Shown: positions 32,741 to 44,469 of the stretch, one piece after another
How the letters are laid out: every line of letters begins with the position of its first letter
Position numbering within the stretch: the first letter of the stretch is position 1
Assembly: GCA_029204225.1 (NCBI GenBank)
Contig: CM055095.1
Coordinates: forward strand, 34,187,078-34,251,077
Length of the DNA: 64,000 nt
From: Diphasiastrum complanatum
Taxonomy: Eukaryota > Streptophyta > Lycopodiopsida > Lycopodiales > Lycopodiaceae
Direction: 5' to 3'
Position numbers and translations under genes: made by a program
Notes under the pieces: model-generated
The model's database searches: none
What the model saw: only the letters and a program-made list of their open reading frames with translations
What the model was told of the DNA's origin: nothing

Positions 32741-34048
32741 TTTTCCATTCTTCTTAGGAACAATGACAATCGGTGAGATCTATTCGGTATGCTCAATCTC
32801 ATAAATAAGATCGGCGTCAAGCAATCGCTGAAGTTCTTTCTTTATCAGATCCACAACATTAGGATTACAACGATAGAACTTTGTAACCTTTGGAACGTCA
32901 TCAGGTACTAAAGGTATGGTATGTTCAATAGTTGATGTCGGAATACCCTTCAGATCTTGATAAGTCCATGCAAAGCAATCTTGATACTTAATAAGTAACA
33001 CGCAGAGTGCTTGATTCTGTTCAAGATTAAGTTGTGATCCAACTTGTACAATCTTTTTCGGTTCTCCTGGTTCAGCGAGATTCATTGGCTATGTCCTAGT
33101 TGGGCCATCGTAAACATCTTTCGATTCTGGCACATGTTCTTCGGGTTCACGATGCGCTTTAGGTAACATGATAACCACATCATCCAATGTGTAATGTTTA
33201 AAATGTTCGGGCATATCATGCTGGACTACATCTGCTTGTTTTTTTTCGAAAGGACTTGTCTTGGATCTTCGCTTAGCCTTCTTAGCATGAATTGATCGTG
33301 GAGGTGATGACTTCCGAGACGATGATGTCTTGCTAGAATTTTGACTTGTAGAATCATCCTCAACTTTTCCTTTGCCTTTATCCAGTAAAGGTGGCACATT
33401 CTCGGAATCAATTTTTTGAAGAGGATTTTCCCATTTCAGGATCGTATTATAATGTTGCTTCCTTCAATATAACTGCTTTGGGCGGTTTTATTGTTAGTTC
33501 ATCATGAACATTACGCACTCCAAATCTGGTTGGATCCATATGATTTAGAATCTGCTCATCCGTAAGTTCTGCATTGTCATCATAAGTCAAGGCATGACTC
33601 ACAGGTATGAGGTCATCTTCAATCGGATCTGGTATAGGTTTCGTTGATATCCAAGCTACATTCAGCACATTCAATGGAAAAGTAATCGGTGTTTCCAAGG
33701 TTCGATCCAATAATGAAATCTTGCTCAAATCTGACTGATTATCTTGTTGACACATATATATAGCTATACAATCATATCGTTGCAAGAGCTTCATTGAAAT
33801 TAACAGTATCCGTTTGAGAATCGTAATGAATGATCATTCTCTTTTTGGACAACTGGTTTGATAGTCCAAGTTGCAGGATCAACTTTGACTGCACATTCAC
33901 GATTTTCAAAAGTGATTTTTTCAGTACCCCAGTTATGAATTACTTGCGCAACTTATAACCATGGACGTCCCAATAGGACTTGGTAGACATTTAGTGCTTC
34001 TGGTAGGTCCACTACTACGAAAGTAATGACGAACTATACTCCCGCAAT
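32741..34048 (-). pseudogene. Tat-like protease end and protease-RT linker
   Basis: From 34048 down: worn protease C-terminus with stops, then 33794-33447 (TPITFPLNVLNVAWISTKPI, LTDEQILNHMDPTRFGV), a basic Ser/Lys-rich linker 33397-33089 (HDMPEHFKHYTLDDVVIMLP), and the RT N-terminal block in 33085-32780 (YQDCFAWTYQDLKGIPTS, IEHTIPLVPDDVPKVTKFYR). The order matches gypsy pol. The inverted block at 7739-8905 is the same region. At 34048 it is cut by copia LTR sequence. Confidence 0.75.
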
Positions 34049-34221
34049 TATTACAAGAGAGTTAGATTTTTTCATCAGATGTATGCCATTGTGCTCTTGC
34101 CTTAGATTTTTCAAGCATAATGTTCTTTGATCAATCTTGTGTAATCACAACACCTCAGTAAGATCCTGTAGGGTGTGTGGTGAAGTTTACACATGCTAAA
34201 AACTTCACATGGTATCAGAGC
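34049..34221 (+). repeat. Truncated 5' LTR and PBS of family D copy
   Basis: 34049-34209 corresponds to 38407-38556 of the 3' LTR (both contain GAGTTAGATTTTTTCATCAG and end ACTTCACA). TGGTATCAGAGC, the initiator-Met type PBS, follows at 34210-34221. Confidence 0.85.
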
Positions 34222-34983
34222 TTCATGCTTTGAAAAGGTGAGGGTGTACACATCAGATCATCAGTGTTTTTGCTTGCAGGAGCTCGGATTTTGGAGAGGG
34301 ATTCAAACTCACTGAGAAACAAGCAATCTGTGGATCATAAGTAGATCAAATGATGGTTGATCTGATCCAGCAGAGCTCTATACAGACAGAGAGCTCACAC
34401 GTGTGAAATCAGCCCTCATTAATGAGTGCTACTTCTCAAGGAATGATCCAAATTTGATGTTCAATAGCTTGTTGGATAGGTATTGGAGAGTAAAATGTGT
34501 TGCTCTTGTTTCTAAATCAATTTGATTTGTTTTTAGAAGAGTTTTTGGCAATCAGAGAGTTTGAGAGGGTACTCAACTCTTGGGATATGCCAAAGTGAGC
34601 ACACATCTGTCTTTTTCATCATTTTCATCAATTTTCATTGTCAATCAAGTAGAATTGGATAAAAGTGAGTGTTCTGAGGTCTTACACTTTTCATTTCACA
34701 CATATTACTGTGTTTGAGTTGAAAGTAAGTTCCTAGAGAGTTTATCAGTACTTTGAAACTCGTGGGAGAGATAGACTTCTTGCTTGCATGTGCTTCTTCT
34801 TTTGTGACTGAAGCAAGATCCAAAATCAAGATAGATTGATTTTCTGTGTTGAGAATTTGTTCTCACATCTGTTGCTAGATTTCATAGAGTGGATCAACAT
34901 CTGTGTTAGATCCTAGATTGAGATAGCAAGCAACATCCTTTCAACTCCATTTTTTATCATTACTAGAATTTCTCACCAAGAAG
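34222..34983 (+). other. Untranslated leader of family D copy
   Basis: About 760 bp between PBS and gag ATG without a reading frame. The matching leader of the minus copy is at about 60421-61285 (shared words such as CACACGTGTGA and CTTGCATGTGCTTC). No tandem motif array is seen here. Confidence 0.5.
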
Positions 34984-35815
34984 ATGTCTTCATCTGGTTC
35001 ACATTTCTTAGAGCACAGTGAGAGATTAACATCTTCCAATTATGCAATGTGGAAGATCAAAATGGAATCATTATTGATTCTACAGGATGTAATGGATATT
35101 GTGAGTGGAGCTGAAGAAGAACCTGCTGCACCTAATGAAGCTACATCATTCCACAAAAGAACCAAAATTGCCCTTCATTTTATAAAAATTAATGTTACTA
35201 ATGCAGTGTTAAGAGAGATCGGTACATGCACCACTGCCAAGGAAGCTTGGAATACTCTAAAAACAATCTATGAAATCAAAAATACTTCTAGATTGCTTAC
35301 ACTTAGAAACCAAATATTTCTAAGTTATCAAAGAGTAGATGAGAGTGCTTCATCATATGTAATGAGAGTTAAGGATCTTCATCAAGACTTAGCTGGTATT
35401 AGTGATGCTCTTAAGAACACTGAACTTGTTCAAGTAGTCCTAAATGGACTTAGAGATGAGTATGACAATATTGTGCAGACTTATGCTTTCAGGGAGGATC
35501 TTCCATCCTTGGAGACACTGCAAGGTGTTCTCATTGCTGAAGAAATCAGGCAAGAGAACAAGATGCTGAGGATCAACAGTCTTTCATTAAAAGATTTTGG
35601 AGATAACAAGCACTCTTCATTAGAGACAAGTCAAGAGGCAAGGGGAAAGGACAACAACACTTCAAGAAGGACAAAGCCAAAGAAGGTGGTGAGGATCAGT
35701 CCTCACAAGCTGCAACATCCAGTGGCAAGAAGAAGCTATCAAAAATCAAGTGTTTTTTCTATGGCAAGAAAGGACACTATGCATCAAACTGTTTCAAGAA
35801 GAAGAACAATCTAAG
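34984..35815 (+). pseudogene. Family D copia gag, frameshifted at the zinc knuckle
   Basis: ATG at 34984 opens 276 codons: LTSSNYAMWKIKMESLLILQ, IGTCTTAKEAWNTLKTIYEI, RVDESASSYVMRVKDLHQDL and TELVQVVLNGLRDEYDNIV are standard copia gag blocks. A lysine-rich tail follows. The knuckle lies at about 35748-35800 in another frame as CFFYGKKGHYASNC; the second Cys of C-X2-C is Tyr. The relative at 59660 has the same Tyr, the one at 63597 has Cys. So this copy has both a frameshift and a lost zinc ligand. Confidence 0.8.
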
Positions 35816-37819
35816 AAAGCTAACATCACTAATGAGGATGAGTGTGAGTGTGTAGAGAGTGAAAGAGAGGATTCATTAATGATATCTACTTTTTCATCAT
35901 TTCCTTTTAAGAATGAAGAAGTCTGGTGGATAGATAGGGAAGATCCTAGTGCAGTAAAAGAAATTTTTGTAAGATATGCATCCACTAAAAAAGCATACAA
36001 GATTTATTTGCCCTCTACTGACAAAAATGTTGTTAGTAGAGATGTGATCTTCCATGAAGATCAGAAGTTTAACTTGGATTATGCACAGATCAAGGAGACT
36101 CATGAAAGATCTACAATCATCAATCTTGATGTTGTTTAAGAAGAGGTGAGGCCGAGGCTTGAGGAAGAGCAAATTCAAGCTACCACACCCAGAAGATCTA
36201 CACGAGCAAGATCTGAGCCAAGGAGGCTCACATATGATGAAGAAGGAAGGCAAGTGGAAGGTGAAACTTCGTATCATACACTTTTTATATCAGATGAAGA
36301 GCCTAAGGATGTCCAAGAAGCTTTTCAATCCAAGGAGTGGGTTGAAGCAATGACCCAAGAATTTGAAGCCTTGATGTCAAATAACACATGGGAGCTTGTG
36401 GAGCCACCAAACAACATGCATGTGATTGGATGTAAGTGGGTATTCAGAATCAAGTATAATCATGATGGATCAATCAATAAGTATAAAGCAAGGCTTTGTG
36501 CCAAAGGCTACTCACAGATCAAAGGTCTGACTATGAAGACACCTTTGCACCAGTTGCAAAGATGGTAACAATTCAAATACTCATCTCTCTTGCATGTTTT
36601 CACAAATGGAGTATGTTCCAGCTTGATGTTTCTAATGCATTTCTCAATGGTTACCTTGAGGAGGAGGTTTATATGGAGCAGCCTCCAGGTTTTGTGAAGG
36701 AAGGTGATGAATCAAAAGTTTGTCTTTTGTTCAAAAGTCTGTCTGGTATGCAAGGCTCAATTCCTATCTCATATCACTCGGATTTTGTCTAAGTGAATAT
36801 GACCATTCTCTGTATTATAAGTTTGTAGATAACTTTGTAATTATTCTTCTCATCTATGTAGATGATATCATTCTTTGTGGAAACAATGAGAAGTTAGTTG
36901 AAAAAACTAAGCATGCACTTGATACTGAGTTTAAGATGCAAGACTTAGGAGTTCTTCACTATATTCTAGACCTTGAAATAGATTTTTGGAAAGGTTATGC
37001 ATTTATAAGCCAAAGTAGATATGCACTTTCCATGCTCAGGAAATTCCATATGGAGAACTGTAAAGACATAGATACACCTATGGAGCACACTATAAAAGTT
37101 CCTATTAAAGATGATGAAAAATCCTTTGAGGACATCACTCTTTATAGGAGTCTTATTGGCTCACTTATTTGGTTAGTGACTAGGCCTAATCAAAGCTTTT
37201 GTGTTCATAAGCTAAGTCAACACATGCAGGATCCAAAGTTTTATCATTGGAAGTTGGCTAAAAGAGTCTTGAGGTATATATCTTCTACCTTGGATTATGG
37301 ACTATACTATGAAGGAGAAGATCTGACTTTGATTGTTTTTTCAGATTCAGATTTTGCAGGAGATAGGTTGGATAGGAAATCCACAAGTGCTTACACTATA
37401 TTTCTTGGAGGAAATTTGGTTTCTTGGCTATCAAAGAAGCAGACAACTATTTTCTTATCATCCTATGAAGCTGAATACAAATCTTTTACAACCACAACAA
37501 AGGAGGTTTTATGGATCAAAAGGCTACTTTTGGAGCTAAAGTGTTATGCAGATGAAGATTTACCAATTATCAAGAATGATAACATTTCTACTCAGGCTCT
37601 TGCAAATAATCCAGTCTTTCATGCAAGGAGCAAGCATATTGAAGTGGCTCATCATTTTGTAAGAGAAAAAGTCATTGGGAGAGAGATCTTATTGGAGCAT
37701 GTTTCATCTTCAGATTGTGTTGCAGATCTTCTCACCAAACCTCTACTCAAGAATGTATTTATGAAGATGAGGTCTAACCTTGGCCTAATTTCGAAGTTTA
37801 TGTTGATAGGAACATAAAT
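35816..37819 (+). pseudogene. Family D copia pol: deleted protease/integrase, RT and RNase H
   Basis: Frame 35750-36139 passes from EEVWWID, the first residues of the protease site, straight to DPSAVKEIFVRYASTKKAYK, the integrase C-terminal region. The relative at 58370-59490 has about 1.1 kb between these points, so protease and the integrase catalytic core are deleted. RT begins at 36146 (NTWELVEPPNNMHVIGCKWV), shifts frame near 36530 and 36740, and has the active site IYVDDIILCGNN at 36853 or so. RNase H follows (FSDSDFAGDRLDRKSTSAYT, NNPVFHARSKHIEVAHHFV, CVADLLTKPL), ending at 37819. Copia order IN-RT-RH is clear. Inactive. Confidence 0.85.
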
Positions 37820-38556
37820 TTTAAGGAGGAGTGTGAAGATTATTAAAATATTATCTTTCTATCTTGAGTTTGGGATCATGTCCATGGTGATTTCCACTAA
37901 AATTCATGTTGTACATAAAAGAAGTGTGAATTGAGCACATATCCTTCTAGTGTAGCTCAGATTTGAGTTAGATAGGTTCAATTATGATGACATGCAGATG
38001 TTTAGATAGCATGCAAAGTTTTACTGTATGCATGCAAGCCACATGCAATCAGTGCATGCAACATGCAAAGTAGTTTCAGTGATCTACACATGTCTAGGCA
38101 GTTTTATGAGTTGATATGCAGTACATGCAACATACATGCATGCAGTTACACATGTGGATCTATGGTAGGTGAATTAGTTCAGTTAAGTGGACTTTCCATG
38201 CAACTCCACTGTAGGAATTTGAGTCTCTCTCATGTAGGAAAAGTTGGGCATGTTTTGCCACATTGTGAATATTGAGATTTTGGTGTTTTGGAATCATTCT
38301 CTCTCTACCCGAGTTGTCTATGCTTGATTTTCTCTCTCTACTTGAGAGCAGCCTCTTTTTCTCATACTGAACACAGAATTATTCTGACATTCATTTCTCA
38401 TAGTGAAGAGTTAGATTTTTTCATCAGATGTATGCCAATGTGCTCTTGCCTTAGATTTTTCAAGCATACTATTCTTTATCAATCTTGTGTAATCACAACA
38501 CCTCAGTAAGATCCTGTAGGGTGTGTGGTGAAGTTCACACGTGCTAAAACTTCACA
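37820..38556 (+). repeat. Purine tract and 3' LTR of family D copy (LTR 37832-38556, 725 bp)
   Basis: TTTTAAGGAGGAG leads into TGTGAAGATTATTAAAAT; the LTR ends GCTAAAACTTCACA. The middle (about 37990-38160) is rich in CATGCA and ATGCATGCA words, also present in 56160-56300. Confidence 0.85.
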
Positions 38557-39256
38557 CCACTTTCAAGAATCTGATTTATATATCTTGAAAAAAAATTCGA
38601 AATTCAATCAATCGATAATTCTCAAAAATGAAAAATTTCTCAGAATCCAAATCAGAATGTATCATATTTGACCCAAATTTTGACAGAGACTTGATCTGGA
38701 AAATCAAAACCTAAAAATAGTACTGGCAAAGGTTCCCTAGGTGAAGATTGGCTCGACGAAGGTTCAACACTGCTATTTTGGAAAAAAAAAACTCTCTGAT
38801 CAACTTTTCTGACAGTTTCTAGAGAACTATCCTTCGCCAAACTCTCAGATGCAAGATCTGAGACACATAAAACTAGGGTAAACCCGGCGAAGGTTTTGAA
38901 ACACGAAAACACAGTTTTCGTAGTTTGGTGAGGGTAAAAATCAAGATTTTCTATGATCTGGACAAGAAGAATCTTCGCCAAACTCAGAAATAGTATTTTA
39001 CTATAAATAGAATGTTTTGAAAACTTGCCAAAGGTTTTGGCGAAGGATCAAGAGTAATACTAGTATTTTTGCAAAAAAGTGACTTTTTTTTTGGCCAAAA
39101 TATGGCAATATGACAACTAATTCTCTGAAAACACTTCTATTTTTGGTATTATTCTTTGCCGACCTGGCCGTAGATAGATCTGAATCACACCTATGCACAA
39201 TGAATCGAACGAAGGTTTTTTTTCTGTATTTTTAGGGTTTTGCTGTTTCTTGATGA
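38557..39256. repeat. Gene-free stretch with GGCGAAGGTT / CTTCGCCAAA motifs
   Basis: No reading frame. About nine copies of a CGAAGGTT / TTCGCCAAAC word occur in both orientations (near 38755, 38822, 38884, 38972, 39028, 39041, 39160, 39209). The layout resembles the Tat-like leader arrays, but the motif differs. It could be the leader of the Tat-like element cut at 34048, or of the chromovirus that follows. Confidence 0.5.
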
Positions 39257-40258
39257 ACTCAGTTATCCCCTTCTCCACTTCCATCAGTTTCGGGTGAGAC
39301 TTTACGGTCTCACCCCAATGTTTTTAAAGATTTAAAGCCTCCTACTTTTAATGGGGAAGAGAAGGATAGAAATGCAGATATTCTACAAACCTTCCTCAGC
39401 AAATGGAAGAACATTCATGTTCTTAAACAGACCCCTGACCATTTGCAAGCAATTGAGGCCAGTCTTTCTTTAGGGCCTATGGCCTATAAGTGGTGGTTAA
39501 ATCTCCAGGAGACTGGGCAGACTCCCCGGTCATGGAAAGCTTTTGAAGAAGCTTTCCTAAGAGAATTTCTACCAGAAAATGAACTGGATAGAGCCTGGGA
39601 AGCCTGGGAAAGAACAGTAATGGATAAATCCCTCATCCAATATATCTCGCAGTATCGAGAAGCAATTTTAAAGATTAAAAATATGGATGACTATCAAAAA
39701 ATCAGGGGATTTGTCCATGGCCTCAAAGATGAATATAAAGTAGAGGTCCAGAGAAACTCGCCTACTACCCTTGAGCAAGCTCTCAGATATGCTCAAATCT
39801 ATGATGATTCAGTGGGTAGGAAGAGAGCGAGACAGCAACCACTTTCTGAGCAGCTTCCTCAGAAAGACTTTCAATTTAAAAAGAAATTTTTAAAAAGAAA
39901 GAAAGAAGATAAATTTAAAGGTGAAGCTCCTCAGAAATGCCCTTCACTCATACAGCCCTTAAAACCAGACGATTTTGAGAAATCCAAACAAGAACGTTTG
40001 TGCTTTGTGTGTATGGGCAAGGGACACACAGTCAGACAGTGTCCCAAGGGGCTTTTTACTAAAAAAGATAAGAAAGATAAAAAACAAGTTCATCTTGTTC
40101 AGACTGTATGTTTCCCCAGTGACTCGGCAGCTTCCGAGATCAAAGTGTATCATGAAGATCATGAACACTGTTGTCAGCTGACCTCTCCAATGCTAGCGAG
40201 ACCCTTCAGCTTTGGGCCGCATGACCTAGTACGTATGCATGGGAAAGTTGGTAACTAG
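39257..40258 (+). pseudogene. Chromovirus gag, 5'-truncated, ending at an in-frame TAG
   Basis: The frame is open from 39257; no Met near the start fits, so the true N-terminus is probably lost. The capsid block is clear (FKPPTFNGEE, LGPMAYKWWLNLQETGQ, WKAFEEAFLREFLP, RAWEAWERTVMDKSLIQYI). It is followed by a Lys-rich region and one zinc knuckle CFVCMGKGHTVRQC (about 40001-40042). TAG at 40256-40258 ends it, but the protease follows in the same frame eight codons or so later, so gag and pol are one frame apart from this stop. Confidence 0.85.
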
Positions 40259-42595
40259 TCAGTAAGAGTCATGGTTGATGATGGGGCAACCCATAATTTC
40301 ATCAACCACACCCTGGTTAAAAAGCTTAAACTACCAGAAGTACCTAGTCAGCATAGGTACATAGTTTCATTAGCTAAGGGTGAAGATAAAAAAATATGGG
40401 AAACTATGGTAAGTAAGTTAAATCTTGGTATTCATGGGTACCAAGATGAAATAAACTTTCAGATAATGCACCTGGATCGAACAGACATTGTTCTCGGGAG
40501 AGATTGGCTCTACAGTTTAGGACCTTCCCTCCACAGAAACTATCAGGAGAACACCCTCAGCTTTCAGCATAAAGGCCGAGAGATCCAGTTGCATGGGGAG
40601 CATGATGTTCCCAACAGCCCTATGGTCTGCAGTTCAGAGCTCTGTCAGCTAATCGGAGACGAAGACCATCAGGTATTCTTATGTGACTTTCAATTTATTC
40701 CTGAAGTTTCTATTTCCAGTTCTATTCAGCAGAAAATCAGTAAATTAGAAACTTTATTATCTAAATTTAAAGATGTTTTTCCTGAAGATTTGCCACATGG
40801 TTTACCACCTAGCAGAGAGGTAGATCATGTAATAAACCTAGTACCAGGTACAGCACCTGTTTCTAAACCTCCGTATCGGGTCAGCCAAACAGAGGATGAA
40901 GAAATAACTAGGCAGTTAACAGACTATCTTGGGAAAGGCCAAATTCAGACCAGTAGTTCACCATGGGCCTCACCAGTCCTATTGTTGAAAAAGAAAGATG
41001 GGTCTATGCGTCTTTGCGTAGATTATAGAGCCCTCAATAAAGTCACAATTAAGAATAAATACCCTATGCCTCGGGCAGACGAGTTGTTTGATCAACTCGA
41101 CGGGGCTAAGTTTTTCAGCAAAATAGACCTCAGATCGGGATATCATCAAGTCCGTATAAAATTGGAAGATGTCTCGAAAACAGCTTTTAGGACTCGTCAC
41201 GGTCATTATGAGTTTAAAGTGATGCCATTTGGGCTCACAAATGCTCCAGCTACCTTTATGACCTTGATGAACAGTGTCCTCATACCATACTTGGGTAAGT
41301 TTGTAGTCGTATTTTTAGATGACATCCTCGTCTACAGCAAAATGAGGAAGGAGCATCTAAAACACCTCAGAAAGGTGTTTCGACTGCTCAGAAAGCATAA
41401 GCTTTATGCTAAACAATCCAAGTGTGAATTCTTCATTGAAGAAGTAGCATATTTGGGTCACATTATCTCTTCAGATGGGATTAAGATGGACCCAAATAAG
41501 GTTAAAGCCATACTCAGTTGGCTGAGACCTCAGAATATTTTTGAACTTCAGATCTTTCTTGGTCTGGCGGGATATTACAGACGATTTGTCAAGGAATATG
41601 CTCAGACAACAGTCCCTATGACAAATCTCCTTAAGGGGAAGGGAAAGGAGTTCATTTGGGAGTCCGCACAACAGGAGAGCTTTGATGCTCTCAAAACAGC
41701 CTTAGCTACAGCACCAGTTTTAAAAGTCGTCGACCCCAATCAGCCATTTGTGGTTGAAACAGATGCTAGCGACTTTGCAGTAGGTGCTGTGCTAACTCAG
41801 GGTGGACGACCAGTTGCGTTCGAGAGTAAAAAACTCGAGCCAGCACAGACTAGGTATAGTGCCTATGAAAAGGAACTCTTTTCTATAGTCCATGCCCTTA
41901 AGACTCAGAGGCATTATTTGTATGGTGCCAACTTTGAGGTCCTGACAGACCATGAGAGTCTCAGATACCTTTGCAATCAACCTGAGCTTAGAGGTCGGAA
42001 AGCTCGTTGGGCAGAGTTGATGCAAGAGTTTGACATGTCTATCAGATATAGGCGTGGAAAATTCAATACAGTAGCAGATGCCCTTAGCAGAATGCCCATG
42101 ATAAACGAGCTGAGTTTTACTCAGATTCGTAATGAGTTACTCGAGTCCTTGAGAGGGAAATGCCAGCATGATGCATTCTTCTCTATTATCTGGAACTCAG
42201 TCCAGAACAGACAGTTACAGACTCCAGAATCAGTTCCCGGGGCTGGTGCCAGTTCATCCAAGAATACGACAGCTTCCGTTGAGGATGATGATGAGTCCGA
42301 GTATACGTCGTCAGATGACGTTGAGGATTCTGAGCCTGTATTACCCAAGCAAACCCCAGTGGTTGAGGGTCAGTTGACTCAAGGATTCAAATGGAAACAG
42401 TATTCCATTCAGGATGAGTACTTGCTCTATAGAGATAGAGTATGTGTCCCCAATTCAGAGGATTATAGGCAGCAGGTCCTATATGAATGTCATGACAATC
42501 CTAGCGCGGGACACCCAGGCATACAGAAGACCTATGAGCTTCTTCGTAGGCAATTTTTTTGGCCCAGTATGAAAAAGGACGTCCACAGTATGTAA
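40259..42595 (+). pseudogene. Chromovirus pol: protease, RT, RNase H and integrase zinc-binding region
   Basis: Protease site [12 protein letters not shown] near 40271, with Asp where Ser or Thr is usual in D-[ST]-G, and [12 protein letters not shown] at its end. [52 protein letters not shown] and the active site [12 protein letters not shown]. RNase [54 protein letters not shown], with its acidic residues in place. The integrase zinc region starts [20 protein letters not shown], then a frameshift leads to a stop at 42593. Length and spacing are normal for chromovirus pol. Confidence 0.9.
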
Positions 42596-43756
42596 CCAGT
42601 TGCCAAAAATGTCAAGTAAATAAAGCAGAGCGTTTAAAGGCAGGAGGGTTGTTGCATCCCTTAGAAATACCAGCTGGTAAATGGGAGAGTATCTCCATGG
42701 AGTTTATAGTAGGCCTGCCTAAAACCCAAAAGGGTAATGACGCTATATGGGTCACAGTTGACCGTCTGACCAAAATGGCTCATTTTATTCCGACCAAAAC
42801 AACCGTTAGAGCTCCAGAGCTAGCGAGGTTGTTTGTAGACGGGCTATTTAAATTGTACGGTCTACCTTCCGGCATAGTCAGCGACCGGGACAGTAAGTAT
42901 ACTGGAAATTTTTGGAGGGCAGTATTCATCATCTCCATACTAAACTTAATATGAGTACCACCGACCATCCACAGACGGACGGTCAAACAGAAAGGGTAAA
43001 TCAAGTGCTGGAGGATATGCTTCGTGCATACGTCAGCAAGAAGCAGACTAATTGGGAGGAGTATCTCTCGATATTAGAGTTTGCTTACAACAGTACCAAA
43101 CATTCAGCTACGGGATACAGCCCATTTATGCTGATGTACGGTTTTCAGCCACGCTCACCCACAGCTGTAGGGTTTAAACAAGAAAAAGTTGAAGCAGCCA
43201 GAAACTTTTTAGAGGACCTAAACCAGATGATAGAACATGCTAAGCGTGGCATTAGGCAGTCCCAGGATCGAGCCAGGCATTATGCAGATCCACACATACG
43301 AGATGTGCAGTTCTCCACTGGTGAGAAAGTCTACTTGAGAGTCCCAGTTGACTCTAAAACCCTCAAATCAGGAGTGTGTGCTAAGTTGTCTCCAAGGTAT
43401 TGTGGTCCCTTTACCATCAGTAGGAGACTAGGCGAGGTCACCTATGAACTAGAACTCCCACACAGCAGTAAGGTTTTTCCAGTCTTTCATGTAAGTCAGT
43501 TACGAAAAGCCTTAGCCAGATCAGACAATCTGGTAGGGGACAGTGTTCTAGTTCTCCCATTGGATCCTCAACAACCTCCACATGAGCCAGAGGAGATTCT
43601 TGATAGTAGAGAGACGCAGACTCGTCATACTCTATACCGAGAATATCTAGTTAAGTGGAATGATCAGCCTGTTGAGAATGCCACTTGGGAAAGAGGCAGC
43701 GTCCTTCGCAAGATTTTTCCAGACTTTGTCTTAGAGGACCAAGACGGTTCTTAAGG
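42559..43756 (+). pseudogene. Chromovirus integrase core and C-terminal chromodomain, frameshifted
   Basis: Frame 42559-42954 has the zinc-region Cys pair (CQKCQVNKAERLKAGGLLHP), the first Asp in WVTVDRLTKMAHF and the second in IVSDRDSKYTGNF. After a shift near 42915-42950 the frame to 43756 has the Glu in DHPQTDGQTERVNQVLED and the long C-terminal part (FSTGEKVYLRVPVDSKTL, KVFPVFHVSQLRKAL). The last 50 residues (YREYLVKWNDQPVENATWE) form a chromodomain, which in chromoviruses directs integration to particular chromatin. Catalytic residues are intact; only the frameshifts disable it. Confidence 0.9.
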
Positions 43757-44112
43757 GGGAGGGAGTGTTACGAGCTCGTAACCAGTGCCGAACCCTAGAG
43801 AACCCAGATAGGTCAGATACCACAGTCAGGGTCGTGTCCAGCGTACATGACCAACAGGACAAGACAGTGTGAGTAGTGTGCCCCAGCACGGTCCATAGCC
43901 ATGGCGGGCCTAACACAGCCTAGGGACCCTGTCAGCAGGATAGGGCCCCCAGTTGGGTCCCGACGTGCAGTCGGCCACGTCAGTGCCACCACTTGGCAGT
44001 AGCATGCTACCAGTCCTCACACTGGGCTAGGAGGGGCTTACTCTATATCAGGGAGTAGGCAAGGTTGGGTGGTTCAGTTAGTGTTTGCCCTACTGTGGTG
44101 TTAGGATCTATT
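43757..44112 (+). repeat. Purine tract and partial 3' LTR of the chromovirus (LTR from 43766)
   Basis: TTAAGGGGGAGGGAG precedes TGTTACGAGCTCGTAAC, whose TTACGAGCTCGTAA is a perfect 14-bp palindrome at the LTR start. A TATA-like CTCTATATCAGG lies near 44040. The LTR breaks off at about 44112. Confidence 0.75.
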
Positions 44113-44390
44113 ACAAGTATCCTTGTGCATTGTTGGCCACCAACAGCCGGATTGTAGGATCTTGCATATTGTTACATCCGCTGCAAAGTGTCCACCTCCC
44201 ATTGCTTCATGCGAGGGGGACATGATCTGACTTGTCTCATGGGCAGGATACAACGACGAATGATATTGTCCGCCCCTCTTTGATAGAGTTGGCCGACAAT
44301 CAGCTGACATGGACGAGCTTTAGGTACAAGTTTCCATTGTTGCGCCTTGGATGGTGATCGATCAGGTTGGTCTTCTATTGTGATCAAAAA
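44113..44390 (-). pseudogene. Tat-like fragment: RNase H-integrase linker
   Basis: Minus-strand translation (PKARPCQLIVGQLYQRGADN, AMGGGHFAADVTICKILQSG, CWWPTMHKDT) matches 7440-7650 (LKARPYQLIVGQLYQRGLDG, GMGGGHCESDITVRKILQSG). Only about 280 bp remain, with a frameshift. Confidence 0.8.
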
Positions 44391-44469
44391 ATCAAGATTC
44401 TAGGTGCTAGGATTTGCTAGAAGAGATAAAAGGAGAGGCTAGAGTATTTCCAAATCTTTGTGATTTTAC

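Larger units (their letters stand above)
34049..38556 (+). mobile_element. Copia element, family D, with truncated 5' LTR and deleted protease/integrase core
   Basis: Order: last 161 bp of a 5' LTR, PBS, leader, gag, a junction from the protease start to the integrase C-terminus, RT, RNase H, purine tract and a full 725-bp 3' LTR. It lies in Tat-like sequence on its left; the loss of the start of the 5' LTR means no target duplication can be checked. The close relative at 55881-61321 keeps the deleted region. Confidence 0.85.
39257..44112 (+). mobile_element. Ty3/gypsy chromovirus, 5'-truncated, with partial 3' LTR
   Basis: Gag, protease, RT, RNase H, integrase and chromodomain in gypsy order, then a purine tract and the start of a 3' LTR. 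No 5' LTR or PBS was found; homology begins within gag at about 39257. The LTR is cut at about 44112 by a Tat-like scrap. Few lesions: one in-frame TAG and two frameshifts in integrase. Confidence 0.9.
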
